From NCBI RefSeq assembly GCF_001514205.1, contig NZ_KQ948765.1, positions 1,862 to 65,861 on the forward strand: a DNA stretch of 64,000 nt, in the 5' to 3' direction. The notes below the pieces were generated by a model. It saw nothing but the letters and a program-made list of their open reading frames with translations. It was not told the DNA's origin and searched no databases. A program made the position numbers and the translations under genes. Of the stretch, positions 1 through 9,274 are shown in pieces (position 1 is the first letter of the stretch; each line of letters opens with the position of its first letter). The DNA comes from Streptomyces griseoruber. GTDB taxonomy: Bacteria > Actinomycetota > Actinomycetes > Streptomycetales > Streptomycetaceae.

Positions 1-1
1 C

Positions 2-454
2 AACGCGGGTTTTTCCTCCAGCGACCCCGGGCGGCTCTATCTGCCGACCATCATGGACCCCGTCTACGGCTACCAGGTCACCAACGTCGAGGCGTCGATG
101 GCGGATCCGTCCTCGCTGCTGCACTGGACCCGCCGGATGATCGAGATCCGCAAGCAGAACCCCGCCTTCGGCCTCGGCACCTTCACCGAGCTGCCGTCCT
201 CGAATCCGGCCGTTCTCGCGTTCCTGCGCGAATACGAGGACGACCTGGTGCTGTGCGTGCACAACTTCTCGCGTTTCGCCCAGCCCACCGAGCTCGACCT
301 GCGCCGCTTCGACGGACGCCATCCGGTCGAGCTGTTCGGCGGGGTGCGCTTCCCGGCCATCGGTGAGCTGCCCTATCTGCTCACGCTGGCCGGGCACGGC
401 TTCTACTGGTTCCGGCTCACCCGAGCCGCGGCCCGGGTCGGCCGACGCCCGTGA
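2..454 (+). CDS. treS: Trehalose synthase (maltose alpha-D-glucosyltransferase), C-terminal part
   Basis: The reading frame enters from outside the window, so only the last 150 residues are present. TreS interconverts trehalose and maltose in the cytoplasm and feeds maltose to maltokinase in the GlgE pathway. Visible are the end of the (beta/alpha)8 amylase domain (YGYQVTNVEAS, then LLHWTRRMIEIRKQNPAFGLG) and the C-terminal beta-sandwich ending in GFYWFRL, as in TreS proteins. It is followed 28 bases later by maltokinase and then glgB, the usual Streptomyces order. glgE would be expected just upstream, outside the window. The internal ATG at 53 is not a real start because the open frame continues to the window edge. 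Confidence 0.93.
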   Translation, partial: NAGFSSSDPGRLYLPTIMDPVYGYQVTNVEASMADPSSLLHWTRRMIEIRKQNPAFGLGTFTELPSSNPAVLAFLREYEDDLVLCVHNFSRFAQPTELDLRRFDGRHPVELFGGVRFPAIGELPYLLTLAGHGFYWFRLTRAAARVGRRP

Positions 455-482
455 GCGTGCGCCGAGGAAAGGATGGGTCATC

Positions 483-1844
483 GTGACGAAGACCGCCCCG
501 CTCAGGCCGAGCACCGCGAGCGCCTTCCGCTCCGGGGGGCCGCTCGTCGCGCTGCTGCGCGAGTGGCTGCCCCGGCAGCGCTGGTTCGCCGGGAAGGACC
601 GGCCGCTCACCGAGCTGCGCATGCTGTCGATGACGGAGCTGTACCCGGGCTGTCTGCATCTGCTCGTGCACGCGGGCCAGTCCGGGGTGCCGACGCCCGG
701 GGGCACTCCCCCGGCCGGTGACTGCTACCAGCTGCTCCTCGGTCTCCAGGAGCATCTGTCGCCCCGGCTGCGCCGGGCCCTGATCGGCAGGGTCGAGGAC
801 GGCCCGCTGGCCGGGCTCACGGTGCATGACGCGTTGCAGGACCCCCGGTCGGCGCAGTTGCTCCTGGAGCGGATGCGGCACCCGGGCACACTCGGTCCGC
901 TGTGCTTCGAGTCGGATCCGTCGGTGTCGCTGCCCGCCGGGCTCGCACCGCGGCTGCTGGAGGCCGAGCAGTCCAACACCTCGCTGGTGTACGGCGACGC
1001 GTACATCCTGAAGATCTTCCGGCGGATCCAGCCGGGGGTGAACCCCGATCTGGAGGTGCCGGTGGCGCTGGCCGGCCAGGGGTGCGGGCGGGTCCCGGCG
1101 CCGGTGGCCTGGTTCCGCACCACCCACCCCCAGGAGGCCACACTCGGCGTGCTCCAGCCGTTCCTGCCCGACGCGGCGGACGGCTGGACGCTGGCGCTGC
1201 AGGCGCTGGCCCGGGGCGAGGACTTCACCTCGGAGGCCGAGGAGCTGGGCCGGGCGACGGCCGACGTGCATCTGGCGCTCGCGGCGGCCCTGCCGGCCGG
1301 TCCGGACGCCGAGGACGGGCGTACGGCGGCCGCGATGACGGAGCGGCTGGAGGCGGCGGCGCACCACGTGCCGGCGCTGCGGCCGTTCGTCCCGGGTCTG
1401 ACCACGGCGTTCGTCTCGCTCGCGGTGTGCGACCAGGGTCCGCCCGCCCAGCGCATCCACGGCGATCTGCATCTGGGCCAGGTGCTGCGGGCCGGGCGCG
1501 ACTGGTTCGTCATCGACTTCGAGGGCGAGCCGTCGCGTCCGCTGGCCGAGCGGCGGCTCGCCCACTCCCCGGTGCGGGACATCGCGGGCATGCTGCGTTC
1601 CTTCGACTACGCCGCCCGGCAGCGGCGGCCCTGGCGGCCGGAGTGGGCGCGCCGCTGCCGGGAGGCCTACTGCGCGGGCTACGCGGCCCGGGCGGGCTGG
1701 GATCCCCGGAAGAAGCACGCCCTTCTGCGTGCCTATGAGACGGATCGCGCCGTTTACGAAGTGCTGTACGAGGCCCGCAACCGGCCCGACTGGCTACCCG
1801 TACCCATGGCGGCGATCGAACGACTCGCCGTCCGAGGAGGCTGA
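483..1844 (+). CDS. mak: Maltokinase
   Basis: Maltokinase (Mak/Pep2) phosphorylates maltose to maltose-1-phosphate with ATP, giving the donor for GlgE. The 453-residue product has the aminoglycoside-phosphotransferase-like fold: an N-terminal cap with LPRQRWFAGKDR, the catalytic HGDLHLGQVL motif near residues 326-335 and the metal-binding VIDFEGEP motif near 343-350. I chose GTG at 483 because a GAGGAAAGG site lies 10 bases upstream and because the open frame extending to 363 overlaps treS without a ribosome site. It ends 4 bases before the glgB ATG, so the two are probably co-transcribed. Identification rests on motifs and gene order. Confidence 0.93.
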   Translation: MTKTAPLRPSTASAFRSGGPLVALLREWLPRQRWFAGKDRPLTELRMLSMTELYPGCLHLLVHAGQSGVPTPGGTPPAGDCYQLLLGLQEHLSPRLRRALIGRVEDGPLAGLTVHDALQDPRSAQLLLERMRHPGTLGPLCFESDPSVSLPAGLAPRLLEAEQSNTSLVYGDAYILKIFRRIQPGVNPDLEVPVALAGQGCGRVPAPVAWFRTTHPQEATLGVLQPFLPDAADGWTLALQALARGEDFTSEAEELGRATADVHLALAAALPAGPDAEDGRTAAAMTERLEAAAHHVPALRPFVPGLTTAFVSLAVCDQGPPAQRIHGDLHLGQVLRAGRDWFVIDFEGEPSRPLAERRLAHSPVRDIAGMLRSFDYAARQRRPWRPEWARRCREAYCAGYAARAGWDPRKKHALLRAYETDRAVYEVLYEARNRPDWLPVPMAAIERLAVRGG

Positions 1845-1848
1845 CCCC

Positions 1849-4056
1849 ATGGCCCTGCGCGACACCGCTCCCCCCGAGGCCGCCGGCCCCCGGCCGCTCG
1901 CGGCGCCCGCGCTCGACCCCGCCGAACGCGCCCGTCTGCTGTCGGGCGCCCATCACGACCCGCACGCCCTGCTGGGCGCGCACCCGGTGGCGGGGGGCGT
2001 GCTGTTCCGGGCGCTGCGCCCGTTCGCCGACTCCGTGAGCGTGGTGGTCGGCGGTACGGCGACCGCGCTGGCATCGGAGGAGGACGGTCTCTTCGCCGCC
2101 GTACTGCCGCTCGACGAGGTGCCGGCGTACACCCTGCGGGTGTCCTACGCCGGCGATCCGTGCGAGGTGGAGGACCCGTACCGGTTCCTGCCCGCGCTCG
2201 GTGACCTTGATCTGCATCTGGTGCGGGAGGGTCGGCACGAGGAGCTGTGGCGGGCGCTGGGCGCCGAGCCGATGACCCACCAGGGGGTGGCCGGCACCCG
2301 GTTCACGGTGTGGGCGCCGAACGCCCGGGGCGTGCGGGTCGCGGGCGACTTCTGCTGCTGGGACGGGACCGCGTTCCCGATGCGGTCGCTGGGCGCGGCC
2401 GGGGTGTGGGAGCTGTTCCTGCCCGGCATCGGGGAGGGCACCCGGTACAAGTTCGAGATCACCTCCCGGCACGGCGGGCGGTTCCTGAAGGCCGACCCGA
2501 TGGCGCGGCAGGCGGAGGTCCCGCCGGACACGGCGTCGATCGTGCACGCCTCGCACCACGAGTGGGGCGACGCGGAGTGGATGGCGCACCGGGGTGACGT
2601 CCCGGTGCACCGGGCGCCGTTCTCGGTCTACGAGGTCCATCTGCCGTCCTGGCGGCCGGGGCTGACGTACCGGCAGCTGGCCGAGGTGCTCCCGGCCTAC
2701 GTGAACGGCCTCGGCTTCACGCATGTGGAGTTCATGCCGGTCGCCCAGCACCCCTTCGCCGGTTCCTGGGGCTACCAGGTCACCGGCTTCTACGCGCCGA
2801 CGGCCCGGCTCGGCACCCCGGACGACCTCAAGTACCTGGTGGACGCCCTGCACCGGGCCGGCATCGGGGTGATCGTGGACTGGGTGCCGGCGCACTTCCC
2901 GAAGGACGACTGGGCGCTGGCCCGGTTCGACGGGGATCCGCTGTACGAGCCCGGGGACGCGCGGCGGGCCGAGCACCCGGACTGGGGGACGTTCGAGTTC
3001 GACTACGCGCGGACCGAGGTGCGCAACTTCCTGGTCGCCAACGCCACGTACTGGTGCGAGGAGTTCCACATCGACGGGCTGCGGGTGGACGCCGTCGCCT
3101 CGATGCTCTACCTGGACTACTCGCGGGACTCCGGTCAGTGGGAGCCCAATGTGTACGGCGGGCGGGAGGATCTGGCCGCGATGGCGTTCCTCCAGGAGAT
3201 GAACGCCACCGTGTACCGGCGGTGCCCGGGGGTCGTCACGATCGCCGAGGAGTCGACCGCCTGGGGCGGGGTGACCCGGCCGACCGACAGCGGCGGGCTG
3301 GGCTTCGGCCTGAAGTGGAACATGGGCTGGATGCACGACTCGCTCCAGTACATGGCGAAGGAACCGGTGCACCGCAAGTACCACCACAACGAGATGACCT
3401 TCTCGATGGTGTACGCGTACAGCGAGAACTACGTGCTGCCCATCTCCCACGACGAGGTGGTGCACGGTAAGCAGGCGCTGGTGTCGAAGATGCCCGGCGA
3501 CTGGTGGCAGCGGCGCGCGAACCACCGGGCCTATCTGGGGTTCATGTGGGCCCATCCCGGCAAGCAGCTGTTGTTCATGGGGCAGGAGTTCGCGCAGGGG
3601 GCCGAGTGGTCCGAGGCGCACGGTCCCGAGTGGTGGCTGCTCGACCCCGGGTACGCGTCCGCGGGCGACCACCGGGGCGTCCAGGACCTGGTGCGTGATC
3701 TGAACACGCTGTACCGGTCGACCCCGGCGCTGTGGGAGCGCGACACCGACCCGGCCGGGTTCCGGTGGGTGCTCGGGGACGCCGCCGACGACAACGTCTT
3801 CGCGTTCCTGCGGTACGGCGCCGACGGCACCCCGCTCCTCGCGGTGAGCAACTTCTCTCCCGTGGTCCGCCACGACTACCTCCTGCCCGTCCCCGGTGAG
3901 GCACCCGTGTGGGAGGAGGTCCTCAACACCGACGCGGCACGGTACGGCGGCGGTGACGTCGTGCACGCCGATCCGGTCAAGGCAGCGGCGCACGGGGAGC
4001 TGATGCTGACGCTGCCGCCGCTGGCCACGGTGTGGCTGAGGCCGTCGTCCGTGTGA
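1849..4056 (+). CDS. glgB: 1,4-alpha-glucan branching enzyme
   Basis: GlgB makes alpha-1,6 branches in glycogen-like alpha-glucan. The 735-residue protein has two N-terminal beta-sandwich segments (CBM48 near residues 135-240), then a GH13 barrel with the GLRVDAVASMLYLDYSR motif (nucleophile Asp414), IAEES (acid/base Glu467) and PISHDEVVHGK (Asp535), and a C-terminal all-beta domain ending TLPPLATVWLRP. The length is normal for actinobacterial GlgB. Start ATG follows GAGGAGG with good spacing, just after the maltokinase stop. It completes the TreS-Mak-(GlgE)-GlgB route from trehalose to branched glucan. Confidence 0.96.
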   Translation: MALRDTAPPEAAGPRPLAAPALDPAERARLLSGAHHDPHALLGAHPVAGGVLFRALRPFADSVSVVVGGTATALASEEDGLFAAVLPLDEVPAYTLRVSYAGDPCEVEDPYRFLPALGDLDLHLVREGRHEELWRALGAEPMTHQGVAGTRFTVWAPNARGVRVAGDFCCWDGTAFPMRSLGAAGVWELFLPGIGEGTRYKFEITSRHGGRFLKADPMARQAEVPPDTASIVHASHHEWGDAEWMAHRGDVPVHRAPFSVYEVHLPSWRPGLTYRQLAEVLPAYVNGLGFTHVEFMPVAQHPFAGSWGYQVTGFYAPTARLGTPDDLKYLVDALHRAGIGVIVDWVPAHFPKDDWALARFDGDPLYEPGDARRAEHPDWGTFEFDYARTEVRNFLVANATYWCEEFHIDGLRVDAVASMLYLDYSRDSGQWEPNVYGGREDLAAMAFLQEMNATVYRRCPGVVTIAEESTAWGGVTRPTDSGGLGFGLKWNMGWMHDSLQYMAKEPVHRKYHHNEMTFSMVYAYSENYVLPISHDEVVHGKQALVSKMPGDWWQRRANHRAYLGFMWAHPGKQLLFMGQEFAQGAEWSEAHGPEWWLLDPGYASAGDHRGVQDLVRDLNTLYRSTPALWERDTDPAGFRWVLGDAADDNVFAFLRYGADGTPLLAVSNFSPVVRHDYLLPVPGEAPVWEEVLNTDAARYGGGDVVHADPVKAAAHGELMLTLPPLATVWLRPSSV

Positions 4057-4144
4057 GGCAGCCCCCCAGGGGGCAGTCGGGTGCGTGCCACCCGTCAGCA
4101 GTCCCACCCGTCAGCAGGCAGGACGCAGAGAAAGGCCGCATCGC

Positions 4145-5239
4145 GTGCGCACCGTCGGAGTGGAGGAGGAGCTCCTCCTGGTCGACCCTGAGACCGGGGA
4201 GCCCAGGGCGCTGTCCGCCGCGGTCCTCGCCCGCGCCGCGCGGTACGAGGTGGCGGAGGAGGAGCCCGTCTTCCAGAAGGAACTGCACAACCAGATGGTC
4301 GAGTTCGCCACCCATCCCCAGTCGGAGATGGGTGAGCTCGGCGCGGACATCGTCCGGATCCGCGCGGAGGCGGCCCAGCACGCGCGGGAGGCCGGCTGCG
4401 CGGTCGCCGCGCTCGCCACCTCCCCGCTGGCGGTGCGCCCCTCCGTGAGCATCGGGCAGCGCTACCGGTGGATGGCCGACCAGTACCGCATCGCGACCCG
4501 TGAGCAGATCGTGTGCGGCTGTCACGTCCATGTCTCGGTCGCCTCCGACGAGGAGGGGGTAGCGGTCATCGACCGGCTCCGGCCCTGGCTGTCGGTGCTG
4601 ACCGCGCTCAGCGCCAACTCTCCCTTCTGGCAGGGCCGGGAGACGGGGTACAGCAGTTATCGCAGCCGGGTGTGGCTGCGCTGGCCGTCGGCCGGCCCGA
4701 CCGAGCTGTTCGGCTCGGCCGAGCGCTACCACCGGCGGGTGGCGGACATGCTGGCCACGGGGACGATCCTCGACGAGAAGATGGTCTACTTCGACGCCCG
4801 GCTGTCGGCGCGCTGGCCGACGGTGGAGGTCAGGGTGGCGGACGTCTGTCTGCACGCGCACACCGCCGTCCTCGTCGCGACGCTGGCGCGGGCCCTCGTG
4901 GAGACGGCCGCCCGTGACTGGGAGGCCGGAAAGGAGCCGGCGGACCACAGTGTCAGCCTGCTGCGGCTGGCCGACTGGCGGGCCGCCCGCTCCGGTCTGA
5001 CCGGGGACCTGGTCGACCCCCTGACCATGCGGAACGCGCCCGCCGAGACCGTCGTACGGTCGCTGCTGGAGTACGTCGAGGACGCGCTCACGGACAGCGG
5101 GGACCTGGAGCGGGCCCGGGAGTCGTGCGCCGGACTGCTGCTGAACGGCAACGGGTCGCAGATGCAGCGTGAGGTGTTCGAGCGTACGGGCAGCCTGCGC
5201 GAGGTCGTCACCACCTGCGTGCGGCAGACGCAGACCTGA
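4145..5239 (+). CDS. Carboxylate-amine ligase, GCS2 / YbdK family
   Basis: A 364-residue ATP-dependent ligase of the glutamate-cysteine ligase family 2 type. The N-terminal RTVGVEEELLLVD strand with its metal-binding Glu residues, the Q(K)ELHNQMVEFATHP motif near residue 45 and the CGCHVHVS motif near 120 are diagnostic. YbdK-type members ligate glutamate and cysteine weakly in vitro. Mycothiol-using actinobacteria do not rely on glutathione, so the true substrate is unknown. The GTG at 4145 is preferred because the family begins at this strand and an AGAGAAAGG site lies 8 bases upstream. The open frame back to 4085 lacks a site. It stands alone, 88 bases after glgB. Confidence 0.88.
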   Translation: MRTVGVEEELLLVDPETGEPRALSAAVLARAARYEVAEEEPVFQKELHNQMVEFATHPQSEMGELGADIVRIRAEAAQHAREAGCAVAALATSPLAVRPSVSIGQRYRWMADQYRIATREQIVCGCHVHVSVASDEEGVAVIDRLRPWLSVLTALSANSPFWQGRETGYSSYRSRVWLRWPSAGPTELFGSAERYHRRVADMLATGTILDEKMVYFDARLSARWPTVEVRVADVCLHAHTAVLVATLARALVETAARDWEAGKEPADHSVSLLRLADWRAARSGLTGDLVDPLTMRNAPAETVVRSLLEYVEDALTDSGDLERARESCAGLLLNGNGSQMQREVFERTGSLREVVTTCVRQTQT

Positions 5240-5404
5240 GGCCGCTTGGCCGGTTTCCGTCTGCGCCCTCCGACGGGCCAGGTCACCGACGCTCATCACT
5301 TGGTCGGTTCCCGGCCACAACCGGTCCCACCTGGGCTACATTCGCCAGCGTCGATAACAGTTCTCGTCGACGGGGTCACCCTTCGTACATGTCAGGAGCA
5401 GCGT

Positions 5405-7303
5405 ATGCGCGACTTCGCTGTCGCTCCCCCAGCCGTTTCGCCCCTGACCGGAGGGCTGGCCGACAGCGTTTTCGAGACAGCGGCCCGCACCCCGACGCTC
5501 GCCGTGCTGGCCCGCCGCCGTGCGCCCGGCTCCGCCACCTGGGACGAGGTGACGGCCGTCGAGCTGCGCGACGAGGTGGTGGACCTGGCCAAGGGGTTCG
5601 TGGCGTCCGGGATCTCCCCGGGCCACCGCGTCGCGATCATGGCGCGCACCCGGTACGAGTGGACCGTCCTCAGTTACGCCCTGTGGGCGGTGGGCGCCGA
5701 GGTGGTGCCCGTGTACCCGACCTCCTCGCGGGACCAGGTCGAGTGGATCCTGCGGGACTCGGCCTGTGTGGGCGTGGTCGTCGAGGACGAGCAGAGCGTC
5801 ATGACGGTGGGGTCGGTGTGTGCGACCCTGCCCCGGCTGCGGCACGTCTGGCAGCTGGACACGGGAGCGCTGGACGCGCTCGCGCGGCGCGGTGAGTACG
5901 TCCCGGTGACCACCGTGGACTCGCTGCGCCGGATCGTGCTGCCCGACTCCACCGCGGTGATCGCGTACACCTCGGGCACCTCGGGCCGTCCGCTCGGCTG
6001 CGCGCTGAGCCACCGCAGCCTGGCCAGTCCCTGCGACACCCTGCTCGCCGGCTGGGGACAGACCGCCGCGCCGGCCGGGGAGCAGGCCTCCGTCCTCGCG
6101 TTCCTGCCGTTCTCCCATGTGTACGGCCTGATGATCCAGGGGCTGTGTCTGCGCGGGGGCATCCTGATGGGGCACGAGCCCGAACTCGGCGCGGAGTCGC
6201 TCTCGGCGGCGCTCCAGTCCTTCCGGCCGACGTATCTGTACGCGGTGCCGTCGGTGTTCGAGAAGATCTACAAGAATTTCCTGCGGGTGGCGCAGGAGGC
6301 GGGCCGCGGGGCGCTGTTCGAGCGGGCCGCGGAGACCGCGCGGGACTTCGCGGCGGCCGTCGAACGGAGTCGGCTGGGCCGGGGTTCGGGGCCCGGCTTC
6401 GACCTGCGGCTCCAGCACGCGCTGTTCGAGCGGACGGTGTACCGCCGGCTGCGCGCGGCGCTGGGCGGCCGGGTCCACCGCGCCACCTCCGGCGGCTCCC
6501 CGCTCCACCGCGACCTGTCCCTGTTCTACGAGGGCATCGGCGTGTACGTGCACGACGGGTACGGGCTCACCGAGACCAGCGGCGGGGTCACCATGCAGCC
6601 GCTCGGCCGGGAGCGGTCCGGGACGGTCGGGCAGGCCCTGCCGGGCACGGACATCCGGGTGGCGGACGACGGGGAGATCCTGGTGCGCGGACCGTCGGTG
6701 TTCCAGGGCTATGTCAACGACGAGGGCGCGACCCGGGCCGCGCTGCGGGGCGGCTGGCTGGCCACGGGCGATCTGGGCTTCCTGGACAACGACGGCTATC
6801 TGACCATCACCGGGCGCAAGAAGGACGTCATCATCACCAGCAGCGGCAAGAGCGTGGCCCCGGCCGCGCTGGAGCAGCGGCTGCGGATGCATCCGCTCGT
6901 GCACCAGGCGGTGGTCGTCGGCGACAACCGGCCCTGCGTGGGCGCGCTGATCACCCTGGACCCCGATTTCCTGGCGCACTGGCGCGGCAACCTGACCCTG
7001 TACGGGGAGAGCCGGGAGGCTCGCGAGGAGAACGCGCTGCGGGAGGAGATCGCCCGGGCGGTCGCCGCGGCCAACAGCACGGTGTCCCGCTCGGAGTCGA
7101 TCCGCGCCTTCCGGATCCTGCCCCAGCCCTTCGACCAGACCAACGGTCTGCTGACCCCGTCCATGAAGCTGCGCCGCGACTCGATCGTGCGGCACTACGC
7201 GGCGGAGATCGAGGCGATGTACCAGGCGAGGGCCCGGCTGCCGCGGCAGGCCCCGACGGAGGAGATCCTGAGCTGGGACGACGCGGACGACGTGTTCCGC
7301 TGA
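5405..7303 (+). CDS. AMP-dependent acyl-CoA synthetase / ligase (long-chain FadD type)
   Basis: This 632-residue enzyme of the ANL superfamily should activate a carboxylic (fatty) acid to the acyl adenylate and then the CoA thioester. Visible motifs are the P-loop-like AYTSGTSGRPLG near residue 183, the GYGLTETSGG motif near 383, the ATGDLGFLDNDGYLTITGRKKD hinge region near 455-478, and a C-terminal lysine region. FadD15-like proteins of about 600 residues have this layout. ATG at 5405 has an AGGAG site 5 bases upstream. The 165-base gap before it contains no gene. Substrate chain length cannot be read from the sequence. Confidence 0.9.
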   Translation: MRDFAVAPPAVSPLTGGLADSVFETAARTPTLAVLARRRAPGSATWDEVTAVELRDEVVDLAKGFVASGISPGHRVAIMARTRYEWTVLSYALWAVGAEVVPVYPTSSRDQVEWILRDSACVGVVVEDEQSVMTVGSVCATLPRLRHVWQLDTGALDALARRGEYVPVTTVDSLRRIVLPDSTAVIAYTSGTSGRPLGCALSHRSLASPCDTLLAGWGQTAAPAGEQASVLAFLPFSHVYGLMIQGLCLRGGILMGHEPELGAESLSAALQSFRPTYLYAVPSVFEKIYKNFLRVAQEAGRGALFERAAETARDFAAAVERSRLGRGSGPGFDLRLQHALFERTVYRRLRAALGGRVHRATSGGSPLHRDLSLFYEGIGVYVHDGYGLTETSGGVTMQPLGRERSGTVGQALPGTDIRVADDGEILVRGPSVFQGYVNDEGATRAALRGGWLATGDLGFLDNDGYLTITGRKKDVIITSSGKSVAPAALEQRLRMHPLVHQAVVVGDNRPCVGALITLDPDFLAHWRGNLTLYGESREAREENALREEIARAVAAANSTVSRSESIRAFRILPQPFDQTNGLLTPSMKLRRDSIVRHYAAEIEAMYQARARLPRQAPTEEILSWDDADDVFR

Positions 7304-7391
7304 GCGGCGCGGGGCGTGCGTACGGACAAGGGCGGACGAGGGCGGACGAGGGCGGCCGGGAGCGCGTAGGGCGGGCCGGCTCGGGAACCCT

Positions 7392-7898
7392 GTGAGTGGC
7401 GACGAGAGAGATCCGTACGAGAAAGGACGCCGGCCCCCGCTGCCGGAGGGCCGCACCCACGACATGGCGATCGACCCGCGCGGCGACGACACCCCGGCCT
7501 GTGCGGCCGTGCCGGGCCGCACCGTACGGTTCGCGGGCGAGCCGCACGACGTGACCGGCGCCCGGCTGGCCGCGGAGGAGTTCCTCGACGCGCTCGCGGA
7601 GGTCACCCCGCCGTCCGCGCCGGAGTGCTGGCACGACATCGTGCTGATCGTCACGGAACTGGCGTCCAACGCCGTCCGGTTCGCTCCGGGGCCGTTCGAG
7701 CTGGCGCTGCGGCCGACGTTCGACGGGGTGCACGTCACCGTGCACGACACCAGCGCCGCACCGCCGGCCCCGCGGCCCTTCCGGCCGGAGAGCGGGGGCG
7801 GCGGCATCGGCTGGTATCTGATCGAGGCGCTGGGCACGCAGGTCAGCGTGGTCCCGGACGGGGCGGGCAAGGAGATTCACGTGTTCCTGCCGTGGTGA
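7392..7898 (+). CDS. ATP-binding protein, anti-sigma factor HATPase_c_2 type
   Basis: A small GHKL-fold ATPase like the RsbW/SpoIIAB regulators that bind sigma factors or phosphorylate STAS antagonists. Residues 40-165 hold VTELASNAVRFAPGPFELAL (N box), a weak G1 region (VHDTSAAPP in place of DxGxG) and GGGIGWYLIEALG (G2). The loss of a clear G1 Asp-Gly pattern is common in Streptomyces members. The start is uncertain: GTG 7392 gives 168 residues but has a poor ribosome site, while ATG 7464 gives 144 residues with GGAGGG 14 bases upstream. The next gene, 167 bases on, is a STAS antagonist, its natural partner type. Confidence 0.82.
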   Translation: MSGDERDPYEKGRRPPLPEGRTHDMAIDPRGDDTPACAAVPGRTVRFAGEPHDVTGARLAAEEFLDALAEVTPPSAPECWHDIVLIVTELASNAVRFAPGPFELALRPTFDGVHVTVHDTSAAPPAPRPFRPESGGGGIGWYLIEALGTQVSVVPDGAGKEIHVFLPW

Positions 7899-8065
7899 GG
7901 CAGTCCGGACACCCAGGGCATGAGGGACGGGTTCCGGGGTAGCCGCTCGGCGCGAGAAGAAGGCCGCAGCCCCTGGAGGAATCCGCCCGTCCGTCGCCCC
8001 CGGCCCCCGCTGCGCAGCCGTTCGCCGGGGCGACCGGTCCCGACCGTCAGCTTTCGGAGGTAGTC

Positions 8066-8455
8066 GTGTCCACCGCCCAGCACCCCCTGTCCGTCGAGGT
8101 CGACGTGGTCCGGGAGGACGTCGCCCTGGTGACGGTCGAAGGCCATCTGGACCTCGACACCGCGACCGGGCTCCAGGCACAGCTGGCGAACCAGCTCCAC
8201 CACGGCCGCCGGCACTTCCTGCTCGACCTCTCGGCCGTGCCGTTCATGGACTCGTCCGGCATGAACATCATCCTGCGTATCCACCACGAGGCCCGCGCGC
8301 TGCCCGGCAGCGTCCATGTCATCGCGCCGACGCCCGCCGTGCGGCGCGTGCTCGATCTGACCGGGGTCAGCCTCACGGTGCCGATCTCGGAGGAGGTCGG
8401 TGACGCGCTGGACCTCGTCGACCGGGGCGAGGCCGGGACGGATCAGGAGGCCTGA
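8066..8455 (+). CDS. STAS-domain anti-sigma factor antagonist
   Basis: A 129-residue single-domain STAS protein of the SpoIIAA/RsbV type. The core FLLDLSAVPFMDSSGMNIIL near residues 51-68 carries the DSSG motif whose serine is the usual phosphorylation site in this family. In partner switching the unphosphorylated antagonist binds the anti-sigma kinase and frees a sigma factor. The GTG start has a CGGAGG site 5 bases upstream. It follows a GHKL ATPase gene on the same strand, so the two may form a switch module, though the 167-base gap could hold a separate promoter. Confidence 0.88.
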   Translation: MSTAQHPLSVEVDVVREDVALVTVEGHLDLDTATGLQAQLANQLHHGRRHFLLDLSAVPFMDSSGMNIILRIHHEARALPGSVHVIAPTPAVRRVLDLTGVSLTVPISEEVGDALDLVDRGEAGTDQEA

Positions 8456-8522
8456 GCGGGGAGCCGCGCCGCACCCGCCGGAAAGGCGCAGGTGCGCGGG
8501 CACCCACGGGCCCCCACGGGCA

Positions 8523-8558
8523 ACAGTTGCCATTTGACAACTGTGAGCATGAGGCAAC
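8523..8558. promoter_or_regulatory. Nested inverted repeats, orphan operator-like site
   Basis: Two overlapping perfect inverted repeats lie here: ACAGTTG (8523-8529) with CAACTGT (8538-8544), and GTTGCC (8526-8531) with GGCAAC (8553-8558). A TTGACA hexamer at 8534-8539 lies between them. The site sits between the convergent ends of the STAS gene and the MarR gene, where no gene start is visible. MarR proteins bind this style of AT-richer palindrome, so it may be an operator left from a lost gene, or the promoter of an unseen short transcript. Confidence 0.45.
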
Positions 8559-8662
8559 AAAGTGTGCGGGGCAGTCACGCGGGAGGGATCACGGATGTGC
8601 CGGTGGGCGAGGACGACCACCCGCGGCGCGCCACGGCGGCCCGCGGCGGACGCCCGAGGAAG

Positions 8663-9157
8663 TCAGGCCGTGGCCGCGTCGGCCGGGCCGGCCGGCTCGT
8701 GGATCTGTTCGGCCGCGGCGGCGCAGAAGGCCTCCAGACCCCGTAGCAGCGCGTCGCGCTGCGCGGCCGGCATCTGCTCCAGGACGGCCTGCAGGGCACT
8801 CTCCCGCCGCGCGCGCAGATCGGTGAGGAAGGCACGCCCGTGCCGGCTCAGGAACAGCTGGAGTTCACGGCGGCTGTTCGCGGCCGCCCTGCGCTCGACG
8901 AAGCCCACGGCCTGCAACCGGTCGCACAGCCGGCTGGTGGACGGCGGGGTCGAGCCCAGGTGGTCGGCGAGGGTCCGCAGGTTGATGCCCTCGTTGTGCT
9001 CCAGGATGAACAGCACGCGCAGCTGGGAGGCGGAGACCGGGGCCGTGGAGGCACGGCCCCACAGGACCTCCAGCAGCTCCGCCGCCTCCGAGGTCACACG
9101 CGCGACCTCCTGGGGCTGCGGACGCAAGGAGCGCGAGGAGCGCGAGGAGGGGGACAT
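8663..9157 (-). CDS. MarR-family transcriptional regulator
   Basis: A 164-residue winged-helix regulator. Residues 45-125 have the MarR fold: SQLRVLFILEHNEGINLRTLADHLG, the recognition helix STPPSTSRLCDRLQAVGFVERR, and the beta wing with NSRRELQLFLS. It is divergent from the SpoIIE-like gene at 9275, with 117 bases between their starts, so it probably controls that promoter and its own. The ATG at 9157 is preceded by GGGAGA. A second MarR gene of similar sequence (LNLTALAEHLGIGVPTASRLCDRLEAAG) closes the cluster at 15504, so the two flank it. The ligand is unknown. Confidence 0.88.
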   Translation of the reverse strand: MSPSSRSSRSLRPQPQEVARVTSEAAELLEVLWGRASTAPVSASQLRVLFILEHNEGINLRTLADHLGSTPPSTSRLCDRLQAVGFVERRAAANSRRELQLFLSRHGRAFLTDLRARRESALQAVLEQMPAAQRDALLRGLEAFCAAAAEQIHEPAGPADAATA

Positions 9158-9274
9158 CACGGAGCCACTCTCCCAGGCTTCCGTGACGCTGTCAGCCCAC
9201 CCCCGCCGGACCCCGCCCGGCAGCCGTGTCACCGCGGCCCCTTCCCCCCGTCCCGGCCCTACCCGGAGAAAGGC

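Noticed and set aside
1510..4107. Long open frame on the minus strand opposite glgB (865 codons)
   Set aside because: It is the antisense shadow of GC-rich glgB and maltokinase codons, is Arg/Pro/Gly/His-rich, and has no motif or ribosome site.
7320..7356. Short direct repeats of GGGCGGACGA
   Set aside because: Only two to three copies in GC-rich spacer DNA, with no evident function.
8549..8746. Plus-strand open frame after the palindromes at 8523
   Set aside because: It overlaps the MarR gene in antisense, lacks a ribosome site and has no recognisable motif.
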